Below, piece by piece: positions 41,314 to 50,683 of a stretch of 64,000 bases of DNA. The first letter of the stretch is position 1. Each line of letters starts with the position of its first letter. The stretch lies in the NCBI GenBank assembly GCA_001970955.1, contig MPUH01000174.1, forward strand, positions 1 to 64,000, in the 5' to 3' direction. The position numbers and the translations under genes were made by a program. Under the pieces are notes generated by a model. That model ran no database searches, was not told the origin of the DNA, and saw only the letters and a list, made by a program, of their open reading frames with translations. This DNA is from Stentor coeruleus (lineage: Eukaryota; Ciliophora; Heterotrichea; Heterotrichida; Stentoridae).

Positions 41314-42438
41314 ATGGACCATACTGAAGATTCAGACAATGAATTCTGGGAAGATATGAATTCTTCACATATACTTCGATCATCAGAAGTAGCAAACCGA
41401 TTAATGAACGTAAGGAAAAGTAAAGCTAATATAATCCCTTCGAAATCCCCATTACTAGAAAAAAATATTTTAGAAAAAGACTACTACCAAGATAAGATTT
41501 CTCGTATAAGAGAATCCAAAGATGTGGAAGTCAAACAACATGTAATTATAACAAAAAACTATATTAAAAAAGAATACAATGCTAAATTTTTTGATGCTAA
41601 AGAAAAATATAAAGAAGATCTATTTGAGATTAAGAGACAATGTGCTAATTTAACTGAATCCCTTCAAGATAAAGATATTTTTATGAATTTCTTATGTCAG
41701 ATAATTGCGGATATCGGTATTTATATAACAAATGCAAGAATTTCAAAGACAAAAACTAAGAATATAACAAAAAATGAACCTAAGACTTTTAATGAAGAAC
41801 ATTATGTGCAACAAATACAAATACTTATAAATCAGATAGAATTTCTTAAAGATACTTGTTCTATTTATAAAGGGGAAATAGATAAAGTTAAGGCAAAAGT
41901 TTATCAGGCTAAAGAAAATTGTAAGAATATAGAAAAAAATCTTAAAGAAGAGATTGAAAAACTTAATGGAGTGATAAAACAAAAGGAAATAGACTATGAA
42001 GTTAAAATAAAACAATTTCATTTAGAGTAATTTATAAGCAGTTTTGAAAAGTATAAAAAAGAAATAACTTTTGAACATCAAGTTAAGGATGAAATTGTAG
42101 AAAGACAAAAAGTTTATATTGAAAGTTTGCAGGACGAGCTTAAAAATGCTAAAATGGTGCTTCAAAACCGAAGGCTCCGTATGAAATTTTATGAAAAACT
42201 TGATGATTATGTTAAAGACCATGAACAAACAACTTCACCAAAAAACAACAAATCTGTTGCCATCTCGCGGAACACAAGTTCAAAAATACGAAGCCGAGAT
42301 CAGTCGCGGTCAGTGTGTAGTCGCAAGAGAATATCAGAAGTAATTACCCATCAAAACGGGATTTTCGCATTAAAGCTCGGGTTTCCAGATTTTTCCAATG
42401 GCGATAAACCTTCTTTTTCAGGATATCCGCAGTTTTAG
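41314..42438 (+). CDS. Coiled-coil protein, 369 residues, one intron
   Basis: With a 15-nt intron (42027-42041) removed, two frames join into one 369-residue protein. It has an acidic start (MDHTEDSDNEFWEDMN) and long coiled-coil stretches (about 65-115 and 165-305). The C-terminus is Ser/Arg-rich (about 315-345, SSKIRSRDQSRSVCSRKR) and ends FSGYPQF. Structural or centrosomal roles are possible; the family is unknown. Without the intron the protein would end at residue 238. Confidence 0.78.
42027..42041 (+). other. 15-nt intron in the coiled-coil gene
   Basis: GTAATTTATAAGCAG, phase 2, begins inside an apparent TAA stop, A at position 10. Confidence 0.85.
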
Positions 42439-42447
42439 TAATACAAT

Positions 42448-42650
42448 ATGGATTTGAAGTCTTGGATTGATGACAAGCTTTATGTAATAAAAGGCATGTC
42501 TGAAAAAAAAAAGTCGACTGCGTTGTACATATCTGAGAAGTTTATTCTTAAAAATTTCATCAGATATTGATATTATTAACACTTAACAAATTCACAATTC
42601 ACAAGAAAATTATATAAAAAACTCTCTTCAACAACAGAATAATAAAAGTA
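42448..42650 (+). pseudogene. N-terminal relic of a DEAH-box splicing helicase (DHX16/Prp2-like)
   Basis: The ATG at 42448 opens MDLKSWIDDKLYVIKGMSEK, which resembles the N-terminal motif of DHX16 (ERWVQDELHSVLGLSERHV). After about 40 codons the frame breaks. A shifted frame continues SDIDIIN and then FTRKLYKKLSSTTE, parallel to the DHX16 order TDTLDLS then FALRLWNKVP. The rest of the helicase is absent. It starts 9 bp after the previous gene's stop. Homology is by eye over a short stretch, so it is moderate evidence only. Confidence 0.45.
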
Positions 42651-43358
42651 TATTGAAATAACTGATGACCTTATTATGGTATGCTCAATGTTGGGAACTC
42701 AGAATTTTTTAGATAAAGACAAAATCAGATATTGTGAGAATAAGTTTTTCATGTAGAGATAAAGACGATTTATCTTTGTTTAAAGTGTATTCACAATGGT
42801 AATAAACTAGTTTTTCAAGTATTTTATATAGGATTACTTTATATAATATTGATCTTTTAATAAAGCTAAGATATTAAAGAATAGCCAGAGAAGAATTAGC
42901 TCGCACATAGCGAGCGATAAACTATAACTAATAACTTAAAACTAAAAAAAATAGCCAGTGGATTTGAGTGAAATAGTTAAGACTGTAAATAAAAAAACCT
43001 TGTGAAGATATCAAAATGGTCATCAAATATTTTTTCACTCAAGACATTTTGTCAATTGTATCAGATTAGATAAAATTTACATCCACAAGAAGATTAAAAA
43101 TGCGAATACTATTTCACACAATAAAGTTTAGTTTTTTAATAAATGCCTAAATAGTTTATGTATTATGAACCTGCTCTTACAACTAAAGAGTTTACAGGAG
43201 CTCACTAAACTTGTATCACTTTAGTTCTGAAGATTTAGATGATAACTCGATCAAAAAAATGCTGAAACCATAAATAGCAAAAAATCTTTTAACCTCGAGT
43301 TGTAATTTCACTAACTAACTATAATCTAGGAAAACCATATTTAAAATTTTATATTATC
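42651..43358. other. AT-rich spacer with one GC hairpin
   Basis: About 700 bp. The only structure seen is a perfect 6-bp inverted repeat GCTCGC-ACATA-GCGAGC at 42899-42915. No gene. Confidence 0.35.
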
Positions 43359-45614
43359 ATGAGCAATAAACGCACAGCAAACAAAATACTATTTGAATCC
43401 CCATCAATACTTTCAGGCGAAGAAGAAGAGATAAAAAAATCAGATTTCGACTTTGAAAAAAAACTCGGCGACGGAGCTTTCGGAAATGTGTGGAAAGTCC
43501 AACATCGTCTGACAAAAGAATCTTATGCTCTAAAACAAGTGGCTAAAGACAAAGTAGTAAAAATGCAAGCACAGTTTTGTAGGGAAGTTTATATCATGTA
43601 TAATCTAAACCATACAAATATCGCTAAGCTTTACAATCACTTTGAAGATGAGAAATATTTTTACTTGATTATGGAAATGTGTGAAGGGGGAAATTTATTC
43701 CAAAGACTTCATAGACAAAAGCAATTTATGGAATTTGAAGCAGGGCAATATTTTTATGAAGTTCTTATGGCTATACAGTATTTACATAGTCATGTTCCTG
43801 CAATTATACATAGAGATATTAAGCCTGAGAATATACTTTTAGATAAGAATGGTAGGGTTAAACTTACAGATTTTGGGTGGTCGAATTATTATACTAATGA
43901 AAAAGAGCCAAGGACAACTGTTTGTGGAACTCCAGAATATTTACCTCCTGAAATGGTAGAGCAAAGGGCTCATGATACTTCAGCTGATATATGGTGTTTA
44001 GGTGTATTGCTTTATGAAATGCTTGTTGGACATACTCCTTTTAGATCACAAGCCAAGCAAAACATGTTGTTGAATATTTCTAAATGCAAACCGAAATTCC
44101 CACTTAGTTTCCCTTCAGATGCTAAAGATTTAATTAGTAGGATTCTTGTGAAAAAAACTAGTGAAAGATTAGGGATTAGTGAAATACTTGAACATTCTTG
44201 GGTTAAGTCAATTGCTGATATGATTAAAGCTGAACCGAAAAAAATCCCAAATATTCCTTTGCCTCAATATCATGGTAATTTTTACTTAGAAAATGTTCCT
44301 GTTGAATTTAAATGCTATAGGGTTATAGGGAGAGCTAAAAAAGTTCTTAAACTCGAAACACCAAATTTACAGAAATCAAATGAACAAATTGCTTTGGATT
44401 CAACTCGAAGGACTATAGAAAAAGAATCATCATCTTCAGGGCTTTCAAATCTTACACTTTCTGATTCTGAACTAGATTTATCTGAATCAGAAATCTCTAA
44501 TGAACTTATTGAAGATATTGCTTGCCGTGAATCCTTACGCCAACTACATGAAGAAATTGAATGTAAAGCTGCAAGTTTAAAAACAACTCAGATTGAATTG
44601 ACAGAAAAAGAAAAGATGATAAAAATTTCTATTGAAAAAGTTAATGATTTGCAGAATAAAATTTCTAGCGGTACTTATGAAAAAAAAATATTATCAGGAA
44701 ATATAGAAAATTATAAAACTCAACTGGCAGAAGCTCATGATAAAATGCAAAATATTTTCCCATCTGCTGAGATTGAGCTGTTGATTAATAATATTCAGGA
44801 TCTTAAACAAAGGTTATTTTCAAAATGTCGAGAATCGGAAGGACTGAAAAAAAAATCTTTGAAAATTGAAAATCAAAAAAATGATATGGAAATTGTTTTT
44901 TGTGAGAAAGAAAAAGAACTGATTGATCTGAGAAGTCAGCTTGAAATATTGAAAAATACTAAGAAGATTGAACAAGATAGGGAAAAAATTATGGTTTTGG
45001 AAATTAGCAAGCAGGTACTTAGTAGTCAAGTTAGTTCCAATTATGCTATAACTAAAGATATTATTGAGTCTATATTAAGGGAGATGGATAAGAAAATTAA
45101 CTCAATTCTTAATAATGAGCTTGCTGCTGATGCTGATAAAATTTCACAACTACTTTCTGAAATTAAAGAAAAATGTTTGAAAATCGAGCAAAAGCAAGAC
45201 GAGCTTAATAAAAGATTTCAAGAAAAAAAAGAGCAGACACTTAGAGAATTTAAAAATAAAAAGGAGAAATTTTATAACATACTTATTGAAGAAAAAGAAT
45301 CCAAACAAAAAACTATTACCGAAAACTACAAAACAACAAAAGAACTACTCAAACTAGAACTCCAAACAGAAAAACTTTATGAAAGCAAATTTTCAATCAA
45401 CATGCAAGATTACGAAGATGCAAAAGAAACCTATGAAGTAATCACTACACAGGAACTCAAAAATTATAAAAATCGATTTTATAACAAACTTAAGAAACTT
45501 CGGTCTAAGCATTTTGACAGGAAAGACAAAAAAAGGAAAAATCTCAAAATAATAAACCTGAAACTTCAAGAACGTGACAGGTTAAAAAATGACCTTTTAA
45601 TGTATAATAATTAA
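43359..45614 (+). CDS. Aurora-like kinase with a long C-terminal coiled coil
   Basis: A 751-residue protein. The kinase domain (about 30-285) has a GDGAFG loop (37-42), K59, HRDIKPEN (151-158) and DFGWSN (171-176), the tryptophan being an Aurora hallmark. The activation loop RTTVCGTPEYLPPEMVE (185-201) parallels the Aurora pattern R-x-T-x-CGT-x-DYLPPEM. After a linker (about 286-400) a charged coiled coil fills 400-751. Auroras normally have short tails, so this layout is unusual and might place the kinase on a structure by oligomerising. All catalytic residues are present. The next gene starts 10 bp after its stop. Confidence 0.88.
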   Translation: MSNKRTANKILFESPSILSGEEEEIKKSDFDFEKKLGDGAFGNVWKVQHRLTKESYALKQVAKDKVVKMQAQFCREVYIMYNLNHTNIAKLYNHFEDEKYFYLIMEMCEGGNLFQRLHRQKQFMEFEAGQYFYEVLMAIQYLHSHVPAIIHRDIKPENILLDKNGRVKLTDFGWSNYYTNEKEPRTTVCGTPEYLPPEMVEQRAHDTSADIWCLGVLLYEMLVGHTPFRSQAKQNMLLNISKCKPKFPLSFPSDAKDLISRILVKKTSERLGISEILEHSWVKSIADMIKAEPKKIPNIPLPQYHGNFYLENVPVEFKCYRVIGRAKKVLKLETPNLQKSNEQIALDSTRRTIEKESSSSGLSNLTLSDSELDLSESEISNELIEDIACRESLRQLHEEIECKAASLKTTQIELTEKEKMIKISIEKVNDLQNKISSGTYEKKILSGNIENYKTQLAEAHDKMQNIFPSAEIELLINNIQDLKQRLFSKCRESEGLKKKSLKIENQKNDMEIVFCEKEKELIDLRSQLEILKNTKKIEQDREKIMVLEISKQVLSSQVSSNYAITKDIIESILREMDKKINSILNNELAADADKISQLLSEIKEKCLKIEQKQDELNKRFQEKKEQTLREFKNKKEKFYNILIEEKESKQKTITENYKTTKELLKLELQTEKLYESKFSINMQDYEDAKETYEVITTQELKNYKNRFYNKLKKLRSKHFDRKDKKRKNLKIINLKLQERDRLKNDLLMYNN

Positions 45615-45624
45615 TTATAAACTA

Positions 45625-47412
45625 ATGAATTTCCTTATGGACGGAGTGAAGAATGTTTTAGAAAAACTCAATTGTTGCAAGGCGAACCATAGGACAATAA
45701 GCCACCACAATCTATCAACTGTAGAGTTCGAGGATATAAAAGAAAAGCCGTTAGAACAACTTGCTTCTAATGATTCTGACAAAGAAACCAGCGATCGTAA
45801 TGGCAAAACATGTATTTCTGTTAAGACTCCTCCAATAAAAAGCCATTGGACTGAACACAAAAGCGCTCAACATCTCTGGGAAGCTTGTGAAAAAAACAAT
45901 CTTGAGACTGTTAAACAGATTCTAAACGAGTATGACTTGGGGAATTCTAGGGTTTATAAAAAAAACCATGAAAATTTTGATGACGTCGATTCATTAGAAC
46001 TTAACGCCCATAGTCCTGAAGGTAATACTTTATTACATAATGCTGTGAAGAATCATTATATACAACTTGTTGAACTTTTACTTGAATACACCCCTTCAAT
46101 CAACATAAATTGTCTTGATATTTATAGAAAAACACCTTTACATGTTGCTTGTATTGAAAACAATTTTATTATTGCAAAGGTATTAATTGATAAAGGAGCT
46201 TTAATTAATGCTATAGATAATAAAGGAAATACAGCACTTCATTATGCGATTATAGCTGAGAATTCACAGATTATAGAATTTTTTGTATGTATGTGTGCTG
46301 ATCTTGATGTAAAAAATTATCAAGGGGTTACGGCAATTGATTTATTAAAACAGAAGAATATCAATATTAATTCAGAGCCTTCAGAAATTTTCACTATTAG
46401 CGAATATGATGAAATTGAAATCAATGTGTCTATACCTGATGGAATTACAAAACCTGATCGAACTGTTACACTTAAAGATTTTGAACCTGCTCAAATAATA
46501 GGTAGAGGGAGTTTCGGGGAAGTATTTTTGGTTAAGATGAAGAATAGTGGGGAATTTTATGCAATGAAAGTTCTTAAAAAAGAAAAGATTTTTGCTCAGA
46601 ATCTAATGAGATATGTTATGACTGAAAGGAATGTTTTAAGTTATATTAACCATCCATTCATTGTCAGATTGAGATATGCATTTCAAGATGCAGATAAAGT
46701 ATTTCTTATATTGGACTATTGTCCTGGGGGGAATTTGACTGCATGTATTAATCGTTATCAGACCCTTCCTGAAGATATCGCAAGGATTTATATGTGTGAA
46801 ATATTATTAGCTATATCAGAACTTCATCTTAGAGGGATTATTTATAGAGATCTTAAACCAGATAATGTAATTCTTGATATTGATGGCCATTCATTACTTA
46901 CTGACTTTGGGCTTTCTAAAGAAGGGGTATTAGATAATGTCTCAGCGATGTCTTTTTGTGGATCAATAGCATATTTAGCACCAGAAATGATTCGTAGACA
47001 AGGACATGGAAAAGCTGTTGACTGGTACCTTTTTGGAGTAATTCTTTATGAAATGCTCACAGGTAAACCTCCTTATTATAATGGTGATAGGAAAATTTTA
47101 CTTTATAATATAGAAAATGCTAAACTAAAAATTCCTCCACGACTTAGTGATGAAGCTAAAGATGTGTTAAAAAGACTTTTAAAACGTGATCCGAATAAGA
47201 GGCTTGGGAGTGTTGATGATTCAGATGAAGTTAAAAAACACCCGTTTTTTGCTAGAATTAATTGGACGGATGTTTATAATAAAAAACTTAAGCCTCCGAT
47301 ACCGCCACCATCACTGATAAATGCAAATTTTTTATCTGGATACAAGCTAGGCAGTGATGAGCATTCAAATGCTGACACAAAGCTTAATGGTTGGACTTTT
47401 GTATCAGAGTAG
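45625..47412 (+). CDS. Ankyrin-repeat AGC protein kinase
   Basis: 595 residues. An N-terminal region of about 80 residues is followed by ankyrin repeats (about 80-245; NTLLHNAVKNHYIQLVELLL, KTPLHVACIENNFIIAKVLI, NTALHYAIIAENSQIIEFFV). The AGC kinase (about 286-540) has GRGSFG (293-298), K315, YRDLKPDN, TDFGLSKEG and FCGSIAYLAPEM. A C-tail ends in GWTFVS, like the AGC hydrophobic motif. All catalytic residues are visible. Ankyrins probably target or regulate the kinase. An alternative Met (MDGVKN, residue 5) exists. The start is only 10 bp behind the Aurora-like gene. Confidence 0.92.
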   Translation: MNFLMDGVKNVLEKLNCCKANHRTISHHNLSTVEFEDIKEKPLEQLASNDSDKETSDRNGKTCISVKTPPIKSHWTEHKSAQHLWEACEKNNLETVKQILNEYDLGNSRVYKKNHENFDDVDSLELNAHSPEGNTLLHNAVKNHYIQLVELLLEYTPSININCLDIYRKTPLHVACIENNFIIAKVLIDKGALINAIDNKGNTALHYAIIAENSQIIEFFVCMCADLDVKNYQGVTAIDLLKQKNININSEPSEIFTISEYDEIEINVSIPDGITKPDRTVTLKDFEPAQIIGRGSFGEVFLVKMKNSGEFYAMKVLKKEKIFAQNLMRYVMTERNVLSYINHPFIVRLRYAFQDADKVFLILDYCPGGNLTACINRYQTLPEDIARIYMCEILLAISELHLRGIIYRDLKPDNVILDIDGHSLLTDFGLSKEGVLDNVSAMSFCGSIAYLAPEMIRRQGHGKAVDWYLFGVILYEMLTGKPPYYNGDRKILLYNIENAKLKIPPRLSDEAKDVLKRLLKRDPNKRLGSVDDSDEVKKHPFFARINWTDVYNKKLKPPIPPPSLINANFLSGYKLGSDEHSNADTKLNGWTFVSE

Positions 47413-47553
47413 CTAGTATAACTTAGAATGTGCATAGTCTAATTTTATATAATTCTAAGCAGCATTTATAATAACTCGCAAAAAAAAAAATTATCTTCTT
47501 TGAAATCTCTTATCTAAATTGAATATTATAATCGTATAAGATATTTATTTATG

Positions 47554-48507
47554 CTACCAATTGCTAAAAGGGTCTTCAGTATAATTTATTGACTCAGGCT
47601 CAGATACTGAATCAGGATATCTATAAAAGTTTGATGTATCTCCTTGAAAACGCACTGGAGGTATATACGGCATTTTTATACCTTCTAAAATTAATAATTC
47701 CCATTCAAGATCTTTAAACCATCTATGTTTCTTAATGTCTCCAACTCCTCTTTTCATATTCCCATACCTTTTACTTAAGTCAATAACAAGTAGATGCTTA
47801 ATAAGGCTTTTGGCAACTTTATCGAACCCCCTAGGGAATTTCAGTCTACAATTAAGAATGTTTTCATAAATTATCATTGGATCTTGGTCATGGAATGGGT
47901 CAATCCCTGCAAGCATTTCATAAATAATCACTCCTAAACTCCACCAGTCCACAGCGCTCCCATATCCATTTTTCAAAATAACTTCTGGTGCAGTATATTC
48001 AGGGGTACCACAGAAAGTATAAGTCCTATCCAGCACCATTTTCGCCAGTCCAAAATCAGTAAGTTTTAAATATCCGTTGTGCTTGATAATTATGTTTTCA
48101 GGCTTTAAATCCCTGTATATAATACTTTTACTATGTAAATACTCAATCATCATAGCTATTTGAGCAGAGTAAAACATAGATTGTAAATTCGGTAAAGTCT
48201 TACAAACACGTATATGAGTAAACAAATCCCCTCCTGGAATAAATTCTAAAGCCAAATAAATATTGTAAACATCCTGGCTAAATCCTAATAATCTGACTAT
48301 AAACGGATGCTGGAGTTCTTTAAGCAAAGTGAGTTCTGAGTGGACATGGTCAACTTGCTTTGTTTTCAAAATATGAGTTTTTTTCAGTATTTTCAGCACA
48401 AAATACGCAGGGTTGTTTTTAGGTTTTGCTATTTTTACCTTGACATATTCACTTTTTCCTATTGCATGATATATTTCAATATCATCTAAATTAAACTTTT
48501 GTATCAT
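47554..48507 (-). CDS. PKA-catalytic-like AGC kinase with a degenerate glycine loop
   Basis: 317 residues, close in length to the PKA catalytic subunit. It carries FVLKILKK (K39), YRDLKPEN (131-138), TDFGLAK (150-156), the activation loop RTYTFCGTPEY (161-171; PKA RTWTLCGTPEY), VDWWSLGVIIYEM, and a C-tail ending FSNW like PKA's FxxF. The nucleotide-binding loop, usually GxGxFG, reads GKSEYVKV: only the first Gly remains. ATP binding may be altered. It could pair with the PKA regulatory subunit at 18372, but a family PKG or AGC identity cannot be excluded. Its ATG is 26 bp from that of the divergent neighbour. Confidence 0.87.
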   Translation of the reverse strand: MIQKFNLDDIEIYHAIGKSEYVKVKIAKPKNNPAYFVLKILKKTHILKTKQVDHVHSELTLLKELQHPFIVRLLGFSQDVYNIYLALEFIPGGDLFTHIRVCKTLPNLQSMFYSAQIAMMIEYLHSKSIIYRDLKPENIIIKHNGYLKLTDFGLAKMVLDRTYTFCGTPEYTAPEVILKNGYGSAVDWWSLGVIIYEMLAGIDPFHDQDPMIIYENILNCRLKFPRGFDKVAKSLIKHLLVIDLSKRYGNMKRGVGDIKKHRWFKDLEWELLILEGIKMPYIPPVRFQGDTSNFYRYPDSVSEPESINYTEDPFSNW

Positions 48508-48533
48508 ATTTTTTACTTATTTGATTTGGTAAT

Positions 48534-49277
48534 ATGTTAAAGACCCTTAAGACTAAGCAAAAAACAGCTGTAAAAAGTAAGTCCAAGCCAAGCTCCGCAA
48601 AAAAACCTGGGAAAGCTTTGGATAAAGAAATCAGTCCTAAGAGCACTAAACAGTCAACACCTTCATCTAGCACACCTACTAATAAAAGTAGAGTTGTTTC
48701 AAGGCAAGATAAACTTAATAAAGGAGATCCTGCTGAGTATACTTCAGAGAGTGATGCGGATGCTGAGGATATTATTAAAGCTACAGATTCAATGAAAGCA
48801 AAAGTTTTGGATTCGTTGAAGGTATTTAAAGATGCGAATTCTGAATATATGAACCAGAACCAGTTGTTACATGAAGAAGTGGATAACTTTCAAGAAGGCT
48901 TTAAAAATGTGAAAAATGAAGTCAGTGAAATCCTTTGGGAAAGTAGTAAATCGAAAGAAGAGCTCTCCCGAATAAGGGTCATTATGGAAAGTCCGCGAAG
49001 TAGAATAAAAGAAGACCAAATATTAGATTTAGACTTTAGTTCGGTAAAGCTACCAAATGAAGAAGCCCTGTATGAAACTTTAAAAACTCTTCAGGACGAA
49101 ATAGACGAAATGCGTAAAAAAATAGAAAACAACGAAAAAGAAATACAAGAAAAAGACTTGCAGAACTCAGAATTGCGTTCTGTAGTTTTTAAACTAAGAG
49201 ATAGCCTAATGACTGAAACTATAACATTAGAAGCTGAAGACACTCACGTACCATGCACAGGATGCCTTTTATTCTAG
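48534..49277 (+). CDS. Coiled-coil protein ending in a CaaX-like box
   Basis: 247 residues. A basic Lys/Ser/Pro-rich start (about 1-60) is followed by coiled coil at about 85-145 and 175-230. The C-terminus CTGCLLF ends in CLLF, which fits a prenylation box (Phe at the last position favours geranylgeranyl transfer in other eukaryotes). The second Cys could be palmitoylated. Inferred role: membrane-tethered coiled-coil linker. Family unknown. It lies head-to-head with the PKA-like kinase and 35 bp ahead of another CaaX-type gene. Confidence 0.75.
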   Translation: MLKTLKTKQKTAVKSKSKPSSAKKPGKALDKEISPKSTKQSTPSSSTPTNKSRVVSRQDKLNKGDPAEYTSESDADAEDIIKATDSMKAKVLDSLKVFKDANSEYMNQNQLLHEEVDNFQEGFKNVKNEVSEILWESSKSKEELSRIRVIMESPRSRIKEDQILDLDFSSVKLPNEEALYETLKTLQDEIDEMRKKIENNEKEIQEKDLQNSELRSVVFKLRDSLMTETITLEAEDTHVPCTGCLLF

Positions 49278-49312
49278 CTTACCTCTAATAATGGCTAAAT
49301 AAACTACTTAAA

Positions 49313-50647
49313 ATGGGTTCAAAATGTTCAAAATGCCTGGCAAAAGATGCCTATTCCGCTAACAAAAGCAGATCCTTGATAGACTTGCCCAGCCACATTG
49401 ACAACAGCCTAAAAGACTCAATCCTCCAGCTTTCATCCGATGATTCCTTTTTAACCTTTGACAAAATTTTAAATAAGCACCCCAACAACCCTGAAATCCT
49501 CATATCTTTTGCCAGTCAGTTATATGAAAAAGGTCTTACAATACAGGCAAATGAATGTTTTAAACGTTTACTAGAATATGATTTTCAGTTATCCCCAAAA
49601 GGTAGCGTAATATATGCTCATATTTTGATTCAGAATAAGAATTATGACACTGCTTTACAAATTCTTATACAGAGTTTAGATAAAGCTCCAAATAATGATG
49701 AAACTCATGCATTATTATCAGTAATATACGGAGAACTAGATATGCAAGAACAGAGTTATAAGCATATTAGTGAAGCTATTAAATGTAATGATAATGTGGC
49801 AGAGTATCAGAATAGTTATGGTTTATTTATGATGAAGAAAAAGAAGTATAATGATGCACTTAAGTATTTTCTTAGAGCTTATGACTTGGATAACAGTATG
49901 GCTAAAGCTCTAAACAACGCCGGTAATGCGTATCGGAAACTAGGAAGTACAGTTGAGGCTATTAAATGTTATAACTTAGCTATAAACCTTATCCCTAAAA
50001 GAAAATTCCCTATAGCACTTATCAATCTAGCTACTGTGTGCTTTTATACTGGGGATATACTTTCTACATTACAATACTTTGAAGAAGCTCTTCAGACTGG
50101 TTGTAACATCCACAAGATTATGGTCAAAAAAGGATACCATTTACTCTTTAAAAACCCTAAGACAAAATTTGCCATTGAGCTTGTTTACAAGCAAGAATAT
50201 AAGAAAAGCATAATATTATTCAATGAAATCCTCCAAAACGACCCATATAATGTTATTATAAACTATTATATGGGTCTTTCTTTAAGTGAAATCGGTAAAT
50301 ACTCAGAAGCAAATTATTATTACAAAGCAACCATAGAGTAATTTCTATATAGAAATGGACTCAAGCCAATTTGTGCAGGAAAACAATTTATAAAACATTA
50401 TGTCAAACATGCAAGAAAAGCTCTTGTTATACAAACATCTAAAACAAGCTGCAAAACCTGTGAAGAAATTCCAGAAGTTGATGAAGACTCTGAAAACTCG
50501 ACAATAAATATTGGTTCGATTGAGGTTTTTAAAGTTAGAGCTGAGAGCTTATCAAAACCTTATCACCCAAGAAGCCAAGAATCGCCAACTGATAGTCCTA
50601 TTGATACATCTATAGAAGAATCTGAAGAAAAATGTCAAGTCATGTAG
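49313..50647 (+). CDS. TPR protein with dual lipid signals (N-myristoyl, C-terminal CaaX)
   Basis: With a 15-nt intron (50338-50352) removed, it encodes 439 residues. MGSKCSKCLA is a myristoylation/palmitoylation start. TPR helices run from about 55 to 345 (ALQILIQSLDKAPNNDETHA, ALKYFLRAYDLDNSMAKALN, AIKCYNLAINLIPKRKFPIA). An acidic Ser-rich tail ends in CQVM, a farnesylation-type CaaX box. The CaaX end is seen only after splicing, which supports the intron. A membrane-anchored TPR scaffold is the inference. Confidence 0.82.
50338..50352 (+). other. 15-nt intron in the TPR-CaaX gene
   Basis: GTAATTTCTATATAG, phase 2, begins inside an apparent TAA stop, A at position 10. The downstream frame is open for 98 codons. 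Confidence 0.86.
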
Positions 50648-50683
50648 TAAATGTAATATATTTTGCATAAGAATTTACAGATT

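Noticed and set aside
43359-48507. Kinase cluster as a new operon-like system
   Set aside because: The three kinases belong to known families, lie on both strands, and close spacing is general in this window.
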